Shown in pieces: positions 1 through 5,304 of a DNA stretch of 7,704 bases. The stretch spans positions 770-8,473 of the forward strand of contig VMES01000010.1 in assembly GCA_007375655.1 (NCBI GenBank). The letters run 5' to 3'. The notes below the pieces were generated by a model. The model saw nothing but the letters and a program-made list of their open reading frames with translations. It searched no databases and was not told the DNA's origin. Each line of letters opens with the position of its first letter. Position 1 is the first letter of the stretch. The position numbers and the translations under genes were made by a program. The stretch comes from Parcubacteria group bacterium Greene0416_79. GTDB lineage: Bacteria; Patescibacteriota; Minisyncoccia; Phycocordibacterales; UBA10002.

Positions 1-1
1 G

Positions 2-520
2 CTCTACGGCATTCCCTCGGTGGCGCTCCGCTATACCATTGTTCACGGTTCCCGCCAAAGTTTCCGCCACTTTTATTCCGGAGCGCTCCGCCAGATAGCG
101 GTCATGGCGCTCTCCGGAGAAGATATAGTTCTCAATGAAGACGGCAATCAGATACGGGATTTTGTGAATGTTCACGATGTCGTCTCTGCGCACCTTGTGG
201 CGCTTAAAGATTCTCGCGCCAACTTTGAGGCATTCAATGTGGGTTCGGGGAGGCAAACGCGTGTTCGTGACCTCGCGGAGGTGATAGCAAAGGAGGCCGG
301 AGTTTCTGTCTCCATAAAGACCCCCGGACTTTATCGCATTGGCGCGCCGCGGCACTCCCCCTCGGATATTTCAAAATTGAAGGCGCTCGGATGGGCACCA
401 GAACACAGTGTCGCAGACGGCGTGCGCGAGTATATTGAGTGGATTAAACAATATCCGGAATCCAAGAAATTTCTTCACGCTACCTTGCGGTCTATGCATA
501 CGAGCGGGATTTTGCGCTAA
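2..520 (+). CDS. NAD-dependent epimerase/dehydratase (extended SDR), 3' part
   Basis: C-terminal part of a sugar-nucleotide epimerase/dehydratase; the N-terminus with the NAD-binding GxxGxxG motif and the catalytic YxxxK lies left of the window. The frame is open from base 2 and begins LYGIPSVALRY. This matches the family segment in which the substrate-binding region follows the catalytic Tyr/Lys helix. Further family signatures are RDFVNVHDVVSAHLVAL, where the family usually reads DFVYVDDVV, and FNVGSGRQTRVRDLAEVIA, the usual FNVGTG strand-turn before the C-terminal helix. The protein ends with SPSDISKLKALGW, the common D-x-x-K-x-x-x-L-G-W pattern, and a short basic tail. An internal GTG at 20 is not a plausible true start because conserved sequence continues upstream of it. 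The exact substrate (UDP-Glc, dTDP-sugar, ADP-heptose or other) cannot be read from this half. The next gene starts 16 bases downstream on the same strand, so the two are probably co-transcribed. Confidence 0.88.
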   Translation, partial: LYGIPSVALRYTIVHGSRQSFRHFYSGALRQIAVMALSGEDIVLNEDGNQIRDFVNVHDVVSAHLVALKDSRANFEAFNVGSGRQTRVRDLAEVIAKEAGVSVSIKTPGLYRIGAPRHSPSDISKLKALGWAPEHSVADGVREYIEWIKQYPESKKFLHATLRSMHTSGILR

Positions 521-536
521 GTTCTTTTCTTTTACC

Positions 537-1280
537 ATGCCTCCCGTATCGGAAATTACATTCATATCTCTTAACATAGAACGGGATTGGCACTATGATC
601 GGGTGATTCCGTTTTTGAAGGATATCCATCCCGATGTCGTGTGCCTCCAAGAGGTGCTTGACCGAGATGTGTCGCGTTTCAATCGCGAGCTTGCCATGCA
701 GGGGATTTATATGGCGACCTCAATTGCAGACAAAGGGAGAGGAACCGAAGCGCTTGCGAAGGAAGGTGTGCGAAGCGGCAATGCGCTCTTTTCCCGACTA
801 CCCATTGAGGAGAGCGGGAGGACGTACTACTGTGGTTGTTCGGACTTCGCAGAGGTAGTGCCTGAGTCAAGTCATTGTCATCGCAATCTGATCTGGGCGA
901 AGATTATCTTTGGAAACACGGCGTACCTATTCGCGACCACGCATTTTACCTGGACACGGCACGGAGAAACGAGTAACGAGCAGAGAAGAGACCTCAAAAC
1001 CCTCTTTGGCAATCTTGATCGCCTCGGAGCATTCGTGCTCTCGGGGGATTTCAACGCGCCGCGCGGAAGAGAGATATGGGAGACCCTCGCGACCCGCTAC
1101 AAGGACAACATTCCACCGCAGTACAAAACGACCCTTGACCAGGAGTTGCACGATACGCCGGGACTTCAGTATGTGGTTGATGGGTTGTTTACCACACCGG
1201 AGTACGAGTGTCGCGATACTAAGCTCGTATGCGGAGTGAGCGACCATTGCGCCGTTGTCAGTTGTGTGGAACGGGTGTAG
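537..1280 (+). CDS. Endonuclease/exonuclease/phosphatase (EEP) family protein
   Basis: A 247-residue protein of the metal-dependent EEP fold (DNase I, AP endonuclease, inositol-polyphosphate phosphatase and sphingomyelinase relatives), which cleaves phosphoesters. The family motifs occur in order: SLNIE with N13, CLQEV with metal ligand E39, ATTHF with H136, LSGDFNAPRG with D171 and N173, VVDGLF with D215, and GVSDHCAVV with the terminal D236-H237 pair. All expected catalytic positions are present, so the enzyme is probably active. No signal peptide or membrane segment is seen, so it is probably cytoplasmic. The ATG at 537 is chosen because the family fold begins with the strand EITFISLN; a longer in-frame start at 408 would overlap the epimerase by more than 100 bases and adds nothing family-like. 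No Shine-Dalgarno sequence precedes the ATG (pyrimidine-rich TTCTTTTCTTTTACC), so translation may depend on coupling to the epimerase gene. The substrate is unknown; nucleic acid and sugar or lipid phosphates are both possible. Confidence 0.88.
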   Translation: MPPVSEITFISLNIERDWHYDRVIPFLKDIHPDVVCLQEVLDRDVSRFNRELAMQGIYMATSIADKGRGTEALAKEGVRSGNALFSRLPIEESGRTYYCGCSDFAEVVPESSHCHRNLIWAKIIFGNTAYLFATTHFTWTRHGETSNEQRRDLKTLFGNLDRLGAFVLSGDFNAPRGREIWETLATRYKDNIPPQYKTTLDQELHDTPGLQYVVDGLFTTPEYECRDTKLVCGVSDHCAVVSCVERV

Positions 1281-1291
1281 GGCCTTATCTA

Positions 1292-1320
1292 TAAAAACGC
1301 CGCCCTCTTGCTAGGCGGCG
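1292..1320 (-). terminator. Intrinsic terminator of the GalT-like gene
   Basis: A perfect 7-bp GC-only stem (CGCCGCC at 1298-1304, GGCGGCG at 1314-1320) with a 9-base loop. Read on the minus strand it is followed by TTTTTAT, a proper U-tract. On the plus strand the stem is followed by ATCTGC, so it should not efficiently stop the EEP transcript. It lies 18 bases beyond the stop codon of the minus-strand gene, in the gap between the two convergent genes. Confidence 0.85.
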
Positions 1321-1337
1321 ATCTGCAAGCACTCGCA

Positions 1338-2192
1338 TTAAAGAACTTTTTTCAGTGCGGCTATTGTTTCGTCAGGGCCCCATGGCTGAGTGAATGGACC
1401 GCCGGAAATAATAGCTCCCACGGTTTCGGTCGTTCCCAGATGATTGAGAATCGGCAGATAACTCCCGTACACGAGCCTTTTCCCGCTGAATTTGAGGAAT
1501 ATCTGAAAGTCCGGAGCCAACCCTTGATTGCTCTGAAATGCCTTGACATATGCCGCCACTATTTTGGAAAGAGCTACGGCAAAATGCGAAAGGTTCATCT
1601 CGTCTGAGGTGTCAAGGATAAAACATTGTCCGGCTCGGAATATACTCTCAATTACGACTCGCAGAGTACCTTCGTGGAGGAAGACCCGCTTTGAATGCGC
1701 GAGATGCTCAATCAGACTCGTTTCCTTTTCCTCAATTTCTTGAAGCGCCTGTTTTTGAGTTGCCTCGCCCTCTGATCCATCGAAATACTTTGGCTGAATC
1801 ATGTGGTAGTGCAGGTGAGAGATGTTTTGTCCGGCGAGAGGGCCGACATACGCCTGCACCCATAATTCGCCAGTGGGTCTAAGCAAGGTAATGATGTTCT
1901 CAAACGCATTACGAATCTCTTTTTCTCCCCCGAGCACTCGCAACCTTTCTTCCGGCCAACAGGTCGCTGGTACGACCATGATGTGGTAATCGAAAGGGGT
2001 AAAGCTGTTTTGGATCAGTTTGTACCCGTTTTCAAATGTGCGGAGAAGATTTGCTTGGTCTGTACAGAATGGACACTGTTCAGGCGCGACCACAATTGGT
2101 TGTTGCCATGGCCGATTCAATCGAATTCCGGTTCTCATTCCCCCATGGCGCGTTCTAAGCCCACCGGGGTATATCGTTATGATTCCTTTCAC
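1338..2192 (-). CDS. GalT-like HIT-superfamily nucleotidyl transferase or hydrolase
   Basis: A 284-residue protein resembling the two-domain galactose-1-phosphate uridylyltransferase branch of the HIT superfamily, which forms a covalent nucleotidyl-histidine. The N-terminal half has a CPFC zinc knuckle (40-43), the strand FTPFDYHIMVVP (64-75; family NPFPYxxGHxLVVP) and the active-site stretch NISHLHYHMIQP (123-134). H128 corresponds to the nucleophilic histidine of GalT HPHxQ or HIT HxHxH. The C-terminal half ends with GPFTQPWGPDETIAALKKV, like the GalT tail. The position that is Gln in true GalT enzymes is His here (H130), as in HIT hydrolases, so hydrolysis or a different transfer is possible and galT is not assigned. 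The GTG start (2192-2190) is supported by AAGAAAGGA, whose AGGA ends 9 bases upstream. The gene is convergent with the EEP gene and divergent from the HAD gene, with its own terminator. Confidence 0.8.
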   Translation of the reverse strand: MKGIITIYPGGLRTRHGGMRTGIRLNRPWQQPIVVAPEQCPFCTDQANLLRTFENGYKLIQNSFTPFDYHIMVVPATCWPEERLRVLGGEKEIRNAFENIITLLRPTGELWVQAYVGPLAGQNISHLHYHMIQPKYFDGSEGEATQKQALQEIEEKETSLIEHLAHSKRVFLHEGTLRVVIESIFRAGQCFILDTSDEMNLSHFAVALSKIVAAYVKAFQSNQGLAPDFQIFLKFSGKRLVYGSYLPILNHLGTTETVGAIISGGPFTQPWGPDETIAALKKVL

Positions 2193-2201
2193 TTTTCAAT
2201 G

Positions 2202-2221
2202 TCCTTTCTTGTTGAGGGTTT
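2202..2221 (-). promoter_or_regulatory. SD-containing leader of the GalT-like gene
   Basis: On the minus strand this reads AAACCCT, CA, ACAAGAAAGGA. It includes the ribosome-binding site that decides the GTG start at 2192. The same sequence without the central CA precedes the IMPase-like gene at 3801-3818, so it is a repeated leader rather than a chance SD match. The shared AAACCCT lies outside the SD core. Confidence 0.6.
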
Positions 2222-2226
2222 GGTCT

Positions 2227-2248
2227 GAATCTTTTGTTGTAAAGATTC
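2227..2248. repeat. Perfect 8-bp inverted repeat between divergent genes
   Basis: GAATCTTT (2227-2234) and AAAGATTC (2241-2248) are perfect inverted arms around the 6-base spacer TGTTGT. The site lies between the minus GalT-like gene and the plus HAD gene, 35 bases upstream of the former's GTG. It could be an operator for a dimeric regulator or a hairpin in the leader of the minus-strand mRNA. On the plus strand it is followed by TTTGGG, which is too weak for a terminator. Confidence 0.5.
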
Positions 2249-2287
2249 TTTGGGTACCGCTACACTCCTGGCTCATCGGGAGCTTTC

Positions 2288-2293
2288 TGTCAA
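2288..2293 (-). promoter_or_regulatory. Candidate -35 box for the GalT-like gene
   Basis: A perfect TTGACA on the minus strand, 95 bases upstream of the GTG start. The hexamer at the ideal 17-base spacing is CAGGAG, a poor -10; TGTAGC lies 23 bases away, which is too far for a standard promoter. The -35 match is therefore clear but the complete promoter is not. Confidence 0.3.
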
Positions 2294-2317
2294 GTCCCTG
2301 GTTTGGAATCCCTTCTA

Positions 2318-2323
2318 TATACT
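2318..2323 (+). promoter_or_regulatory. -10 box placing the transcript start at the HAD gene ATG
   Basis: TATACT (5 of 6 to TATAAT) ends 6 bases before the ATG at 2330, so a start about 7 bases downstream would be the A of the ATG, giving a leaderless mRNA. No SD is seen at the proper distance; the nearest purine run, GGAA at 2306-2309, is too far away. The hexamer at 17-base spacing, TCCCTG, is a poor -35, so the call rests on the -10 and on the missing SD. Confidence 0.45.
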
Positions 2324-2329
2324 TGTTCT

Positions 2330-2863
2330 ATGTTTGTAAAGAAAAAGCGGGCCGTTTTTTTTGACCGAGACGGAGTGATTCTCAAGGCCGTTGTTGAAGA
2401 CGGGACGCCGCGTCCTCCCTATAGCATTGCCGAGTATAGAGAGAAAAGCGGACGGATGCCAAGCGCACGGGAAGCTGTAGAAGAGGTGCGACGGCTTGGT
2501 TTTCTTGCCATTCTTGCTTCCAATCAGCCGGATATCCGTTACGGCAAGATTTCAAAGGAAGAGTGGCAGTGGATACAGGACCAGATTAAAGATATTCCCT
2601 TTGATGATATCTTCATCTGTTTTCACGGCAGGGAGGATATCTGCGAATGCAAAAAACCGAAACCCGGCATGCTGCTGGAAGCGGCGAAAAAATGGAACAT
2701 CGCGCTTCCGGAGTCATTCTTAGTGGGGGATACCGCAGACGATGTTATTGCCGCCGCGCGTGCGGGATCCCGGAGCATTCTGTTTCGGGCCGAATACAAT
2801 GCCTCTGTTGGGGCGGATTATAAAATCTCGGAGTTGAGTAAACTGCCCGGCACCATTTCTTGA
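2330..2863 (+). CDS. HAD-IIIA phosphatase, GmhB/HisB-N type
   Basis: A 177-residue HAD phosphatase like D-glycero-D-manno-heptose-1,7-bisphosphate 7-phosphatase and the histidinol-phosphatase domain of HisB. Motif I is FFDRDGV (nucleophile D12, acid/base D14), motif II is ASNQ (S64-N65-Q66), motif III is KKPKPGM (around K109-K111) and motif IV is VGDTADD (D134, D137, D138). The zinc loop that marks this subfamily is complete: C97-x-H99, then C105-x-C107. No cap domain is inserted, and the length fits the usual 170-190 residues. The ATG at 2330 starts immediately before the first strand (FVKKKRAVFFDRDG); an in-frame ATG at 2303 would add nine unconserved residues. In heptose biosynthesis such an enzyme removes the 7-phosphate before nucleotidyl activation. 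The neighbouring transaldolase, GalT-like and epimerase genes make a sugar-phosphate role likely, but the substrate is not proven. Confidence 0.88.
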   Translation: MFVKKKRAVFFDRDGVILKAVVEDGTPRPPYSIAEYREKSGRMPSAREAVEEVRRLGFLAILASNQPDIRYGKISKEEWQWIQDQIKDIPFDDIFICFHGREDICECKKPKPGMLLEAAKKWNIALPESFLVGDTADDVIAAARAGSRSILFRAEYNASVGADYKISELSKLPGTIS

Positions 2864-2866
2864 TAT

Positions 2867-2893
2867 AAAAAAACCGTTGCGCGGGCAACGGTT
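2867..2893 (-). terminator. Intrinsic terminator of the IMPase-like gene
   Basis: A perfect 9-bp stem (AACCGTTGC at 2872-2880, GCAACGGTT at 2885-2893) with the tetraloop GCGG. On the minus strand it is followed by seven T's, overlapping the AA end of the stem. It sits between the convergent HAD and IMPase-like genes, 4 bases after the HAD stop codon. On the plus strand the run after the stem is GTGATTCTCCTTTTT, so termination of the HAD transcript here would be weaker. Confidence 0.88.
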
Positions 2894-2917
2894 GTGATTC
2901 TCCTTTTTGATTGTCCC

Positions 2918-3793
2918 CTAGACACTCGCCGCCACAGAGAGCATGACGGGATCCGTTTCAAGAATCTTCATACCGGCTTGTAGGTGTACTTCCTTGGCGT
3001 ACGCAAGCGCACCTCTACTTCCTGCAGCGCAGATTCGGAGGTTGCCCGACCTGTCGGTGTAAAAGAAGTATGACGCTCCTGACCCGATGAGAAGGGGAAT
3101 GCCGGGGAGGTAATCCCACGGTTTCCGCGAACCAGTGAAGATATCCAACGAGCCGCGGCTTACTGCAACAAAGCCAAACGATGAAGAACCAAACATTCGG
3201 ATTGCCCGCGCCTTTCCCTTCGGCGGCATGAGTTCCTCCGCGATCCGAAAACCGTCCGTGAAGTTCTTGGGCGAAGTGTCAAAGGCATCCATCTCCACGC
3301 AGACTATGAACTCGTTTGGAGCGGTACGAAATGATGCCCGATACCTCCTTTCCTTTTTCCTGCCGTCGAAGCAGGATCCGTTCTTCCCTGTACAGCCGCA
3401 GATAATATCGTGCAGGAATCTCGTTTTCCCGCTTGTGGTCGTGATCTGTCCAATGCAAGATTGGACAGGCACACCATTCACGAGTTGTACAATGGCGCAT
3501 CCTGTTCCCGGCAGGTTATGCAGTAATCCTCGTGTTGAATCAATCGGATCAACAACGAGGTCGTATGCTCTTAAGTCAACGAATGTAGGCGCCGTTTCTT
3601 CAACGAGGAGACGGGCACCCTTCCATCGCGACCGCAATGCGGTGGTGACGACGTGGCCAACCTTGAGGTCGGCAAGAGCCGTCTCCGTGTGTGTTCCCTT
3701 GCTTGTAAGGGGAAGCTCATTTTGCTGGTAGGCGTTTTCAATGTGCTGCAATCCCTCTTTCACCGCATCTATCAATATATCAGACACATTCAC
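2918..3793 (-). CDS. Inositol-monophosphatase-like (IMPase/FBPase superfamily) phosphatase
   Basis: A 291-residue Mg-dependent sugar- or inositol-phosphatase. Metal-site motifs in order are LLVEET (E65, E66), VVDPIDSTRGLLHNLPGTGCAI (D82, D85, T87; family DPIDGTxNFxxG) and KPWDYLPGIPLLIGSGA (D227; family WDxAAGxxLxxEAGG). These give the three-metal site of the superfamily, so catalysis is plausible. The usual Gly of DPIDGT is Ser (S86) and WDxAAG is WDYLPG, so it is a divergent member and its substrate (inositol-1-P, fructose-1,6-bisphosphate, PAP or another sugar phosphate) cannot be named. The GTG start at 3793 is supported by GAAAGGAG, with 7 bases between the AGGAG and the GTG. A promoter lies upstream and a strong terminator follows the stop. 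It is divergent from the transaldolase and convergent with the HAD phosphatase. Confidence 0.85.
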   Translation of the reverse strand: MNVSDILIDAVKEGLQHIENAYQQNELPLTSKGTHTETALADLKVGHVVTTALRSRWKGARLLVEETAPTFVDLRAYDLVVDPIDSTRGLLHNLPGTGCAIVQLVNGVPVQSCIGQITTTSGKTRFLHDIICGCTGKNGSCFDGRKKERRYRASFRTAPNEFIVCVEMDAFDTSPKNFTDGFRIAEELMPPKGKARAIRMFGSSSFGFVAVSRGSLDIFTGSRKPWDYLPGIPLLIGSGASYFFYTDRSGNLRICAAGSRGALAYAKEVHLQAGMKILETDPVMLSVAASV

Positions 3794-3800
3794 TCTGAAC

Positions 3801-3818
3801 TCCTTTCTTGTAGGGTTT
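3801..3818 (-). promoter_or_regulatory. SD-containing leader of the IMPase-like gene
   Basis: On the minus strand this reads AAACCCT followed by ACAAGAAAGGA and then G, giving the strong SD AAAGGAG before the GTG start at 3793. It repeats the leader of the GalT-like gene (2202-2221), with only a CA dinucleotide missing. Confidence 0.65.
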
Positions 3819-3844
3819 TAGGTACTTCTATTTGACCCGACTGT

Positions 3845-3873
3845 ATTCAAGCATATTGTCTATAGATTGTCAA
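3845..3873 (-). promoter_or_regulatory. Promoter of the IMPase-like gene
   Basis: On the minus strand, TTGACA (3873-3868, 6 of 6) is followed by a 17-base spacer and TTGAAT (3850-3845, 4 of 6). A start near 3838 would leave a leader of about 45 bases holding the shared AAACCCT/ACAAGAAAGGA element. The -35 overlaps two direct copies of ATTGTC (3855-3860 and 3866-3871 on the plus strand) spaced 11 bases apart, which could be a regulator site. Confidence 0.55.
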
Positions 3874-3956
3874 TATTTTGTACGAGATGAGTCCGTCGTG
3901 GCGGACAAGTTCCACCATTACTCTCTGGGGCTTGCCCCGGGTCAATACCGCTTTAA

Positions 3957-3985
3957 TTGCTTCAATCTGTCATCAGATATACAAT
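3957..3985 (+). promoter_or_regulatory. Promoter of the transaldolase gene
   Basis: TTGCTT (3957-3962, 4 of 6 to TTGACA), a 17-base spacer, then TACAAT (3980-3985, 5 of 6 to TATAAT). The start would be near 3992, about 30-40 bases before the transaldolase ATG. It diverges from the IMPase-like promoter at 3845-3873. Confidence 0.5.
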
Positions 3986-4030
3986 TTCCTGCATCACTCG
4001 GCAGAGTTTTTTCCAGTTGTAATGGTTACT

Positions 4031-4744
4031 ATGAACGTTCAAGACCTGAAGGTAAAGATATTTGCGGACGGAGCAGAGAAGGCCGCGATGTTGGAGCTCA
4101 CCAAGAACCCGCTCATTAAGGGGTTTACCACAAACCCGACCCTTATGCGTAAGGCAGGCGTGGCCGATTACGCGGCATTTGCGAAGGATGTGCTTTCGTC
4201 CATAACGGACAAGCCGATCTCCTTTGAGGTCTTCTCCGATGATTTCAAAGAAATGGAGCGGCAGGCAGGTATCATTGCTTCGTGGGGGGAGAATGTGTAT
4301 GTCAAGATTCCTATCACTAACACCAAGGGCGAGTCATCCATTCCGCTTATAGAGCGTCTCTCGGCTCGCCAGGTGAAGCTCAATATAACCGCTATCCTGA
4401 CGCGAGAGCAGGTGCGCGAAGCGGTTACTGCTCTTGAGAGGAGCGTTCCCTCGGTCATCTCCGTCTTTGCCGGACGCATCGCAGACACGGGCCGTGATCC
4501 TGTCCCGACCATGGTTGAATCAAGAAAGATTCTCCGCGAGTACCCGAAGGCGGAACTCTTGTGGGCGAGTACGCGAGAGGTATTAAACATTATGCAAGCC
4601 GAAGAAGCGGGGTGCCACATCATCACGGTGCCGAACGATATCTTAAAGAAACTCTCCAAGTGGGGGTACGACCTCACCGCGCTTTCCCTTGATACCGTGA
4701 AGATGTTTTATGAAGATGGAAAACAAGCTGGGTACAGCTTGTAA
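4031..4744 (+). CDS. Small transaldolase / fructose-6-phosphate aldolase family protein
   Basis: A 237-residue class I aldolase of the short TalC/MipB-like transaldolase family, which moves three-carbon dihydroxyacetone units among sugar phosphates in the pentose phosphate pathway. Visible family blocks are KIFADGAE (D13), FTTNPTLMRKAG (33-43), ISFEVF, NVYVKIPITNTKG with Schiff-base K92, VKLNITAILT, ISVFAGRIADTGRDP and LLWASTREV. They are followed by AGCHIITVPNDILKKL and a C-terminal helix. All core blocks are present in order. ATG 4031 is preferred; ATG 4022 adds only MVT and is equally possible, while the extension to 3878 is not family-like. No clear SD precedes either ATG. Its promoter is at 3957-3985. 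Transaldolase versus fructose-6-phosphate aldolase activity cannot be decided by eye. Production of sedoheptulose-7-phosphate would link it to the GmhB-like phosphatase. Confidence 0.9.
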   Translation: MNVQDLKVKIFADGAEKAAMLELTKNPLIKGFTTNPTLMRKAGVADYAAFAKDVLSSITDKPISFEVFSDDFKEMERQAGIIASWGENVYVKIPITNTKGESSIPLIERLSARQVKLNITAILTREQVREAVTALERSVPSVISVFAGRIADTGRDPVPTMVESRKILREYPKAELLWASTREVLNIMQAEEAGCHIITVPNDILKKLSKWGYDLTALSLDTVKMFYEDGKQAGYSL

Positions 4745-4860
4745 ATTTTCCTCGGCGTGAACCGTGATCTCAATGTTGCAGCTTTCGTACTCCCGGCACC
4801 ATGCTTCGCACTTCTCGGCCCACTCACGATCTTCATAGTGAACAACCGCACTCCTCGCAT
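4708..4860 (-). pseudogene. Probable gene remnant with intact SD-ATG but broken frame
   Basis: On the minus strand, AAGGAG (4874-4869) lies 8 bases before ATG (4860-4858), an excellent initiation site. The ATG frame runs only 50 codons, is Arg/Lys/Ser-rich and not protein-like. A second minus-strand frame, offset by one base and open from 4888 to the stop at 4643-4645, has no ATG/GTG/TTG near its beginning. It translates as AVVHYEDREWAEKCEAWCRE and then ESCNIEITVHAEEN, with acidic, Trp/Cys-containing, gene-like composition. The simplest reading is a small gene that lost one base just after the start codon and whose 3' end was replaced by, or now overlaps, the transaldolase end. I do not recognise the family. 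A real 50-residue peptide cannot be excluded. Confidence 0.4.
4723..4749. terminator. Hairpin over the transaldolase stop codon, possibly bidirectional
   Basis: ACAAGCTG (4723-4730), loop GGTA, and CAGCTTGT (4735-4742) form a perfect 8-bp stem. The right arm's last base is the first base of the TAA stop codon. On the plus strand it is followed by AAATTTTCC; on the minus strand by TTTTCC. Either side could give modest termination: for the transaldolase, or for the degenerate minus-strand unit starting at 4860. Confidence 0.5.
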
Positions 4861-5025
4861 TGATATAACTCCTTATTATCTTTTTGAATCAATTTGACCA
4901 TAAATGTTTAATTTAGCATCCAGATTGAATAGTTCAAGTACGATGCAAAACTAACCCAAAGAAGATAAGGCACAAGCAAGTATGCCGACGGTTTTAAAAT
5001 GAGTTCTAACCTTATCGGTCGTCAG
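4745..5025. other. Intergenic stretch between transaldolase and membrane-protein gene
   Basis: This 281-base gap is AT-rich beyond 4860. Apart from the remnant, its SD and its possible promoter, I see only a widely spaced 7-bp inverted pair (GATAAGG 4964-4970, CCTTATC 5010-5016). That pair could be the weak 3' boundary of the minus-strand transcript from 5026-6388. No tRNA, repeat array or intact gene is visible. Confidence 0.5.
4910..4937 (-). promoter_or_regulatory. Possible promoter of the minus-strand remnant at 4860
   Basis: On the minus strand, TTGAAC (4937-4932, 5 of 6) is followed by a 16-base spacer and TAAATT (4915-4910, 4 of 6). A start near 4903 would give a leader of about 43 bases before the SD-ATG at 4860. 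A small dyad, TTGAA-TAG-TTCAA, overlaps the -35. Confidence 0.35.
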
Positions 5026-5298
5026 CTATTTCCTAAAGTCATAATTGTCTGGATCCGCGCTGGCTTTTTCGATTTCTGTGTTTGTGACGAATTCTCTAAT
5101 GTTCCATGGCGCAATGCCTCTTAAATCATAATCACTCGGATTGAGACCCGCTTCCTTTATTTTCTTTTCAACGATCGCTTGGGCGATGCGGTCATACACC
5201 TTCAGTCCAATGTATCCCACGACTCCGGCCGCAATCACAAGGACGAGGAGAAGTAAAATCTTCTTTGTTATATGAACTATAGTAGTCATACGAACCAT
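5026..5298 (-). CDS. Small single-pass membrane protein, unknown function
   Basis: A 90-residue protein not recognised as a known family. A short basic N-terminus (MVRMTTIVHITKK) leads into a hydrophobic segment at about residues 14-31 (ILLLLVLVIAAGVVGYIG), followed by a charged, probably extracytoplasmic or peripheral region. Two similar short motifs occur in that tail: LNPSDYDLRG (52-61) and ADPDNYDFRK (81-90), the second being the exact C-terminus. They may be a duplicated binding element. The gene starts 19 bases after the amidohydrolase stop on the same strand, so it is probably expressed with it. There is no SD. TATGAT (5310-5305 minus) lies 6 bases before the ATG, so a second, leaderless start is possible although the -35 is poor. 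ATG 5289 (MTTIV) is an alternative start. Confidence 0.65.
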   Translation of the reverse strand: MVRMTTIVHITKKILLLLVLVIAAGVVGYIGLKVYDRIAQAIVEKKIKEAGLNPSDYDLRGIAPWNIREFVTNTEIEKASADPDNYDFRK

Positions 5299-5304
5299 AT
5301 TATT

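Noticed and set aside
408..536. N-terminal extension of the EEP protein
   Set aside because: It would overlap the conserved end of the epimerase gene and is not family-like; the fold begins right after the ATG at 537.
3135..3731. 198-codon plus-strand frame inside the IMPase-like gene
   Set aside because: It is antisense to conserved metal-site motifs, with no SD and no recognisable domain.
3885..3915. Hammerhead-ribozyme-like string (GATGAGTCCG ... CGGACAAG) upstream of transaldolase
   Set aside because: Stem II-like pairing GTCCG/CGGAC is present. The core lacks CU before GAUGA and has CAAG instead of GAAA, and no flanking stems I and III are apparent.
3878..4021. N-terminal extension of transaldolase
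   Set aside because: The sequence is not family-like and would include the predicted promoter; the core begins at KIFADGAE just after 4031.
4168..4677. 169-codon minus-strand frame inside transaldolase
   Set aside because: It is antisense to conserved catalytic blocks and is Ser/Arg-rich as expected for a mirror frame.
4745..4896. Plus-strand frame in phase with transaldolase after its stop codon
   Set aside because: Its hydrophobic stretch mirrors the better minus-strand coding-like segment; it would need stop-codon read-through and no family is recognisable.
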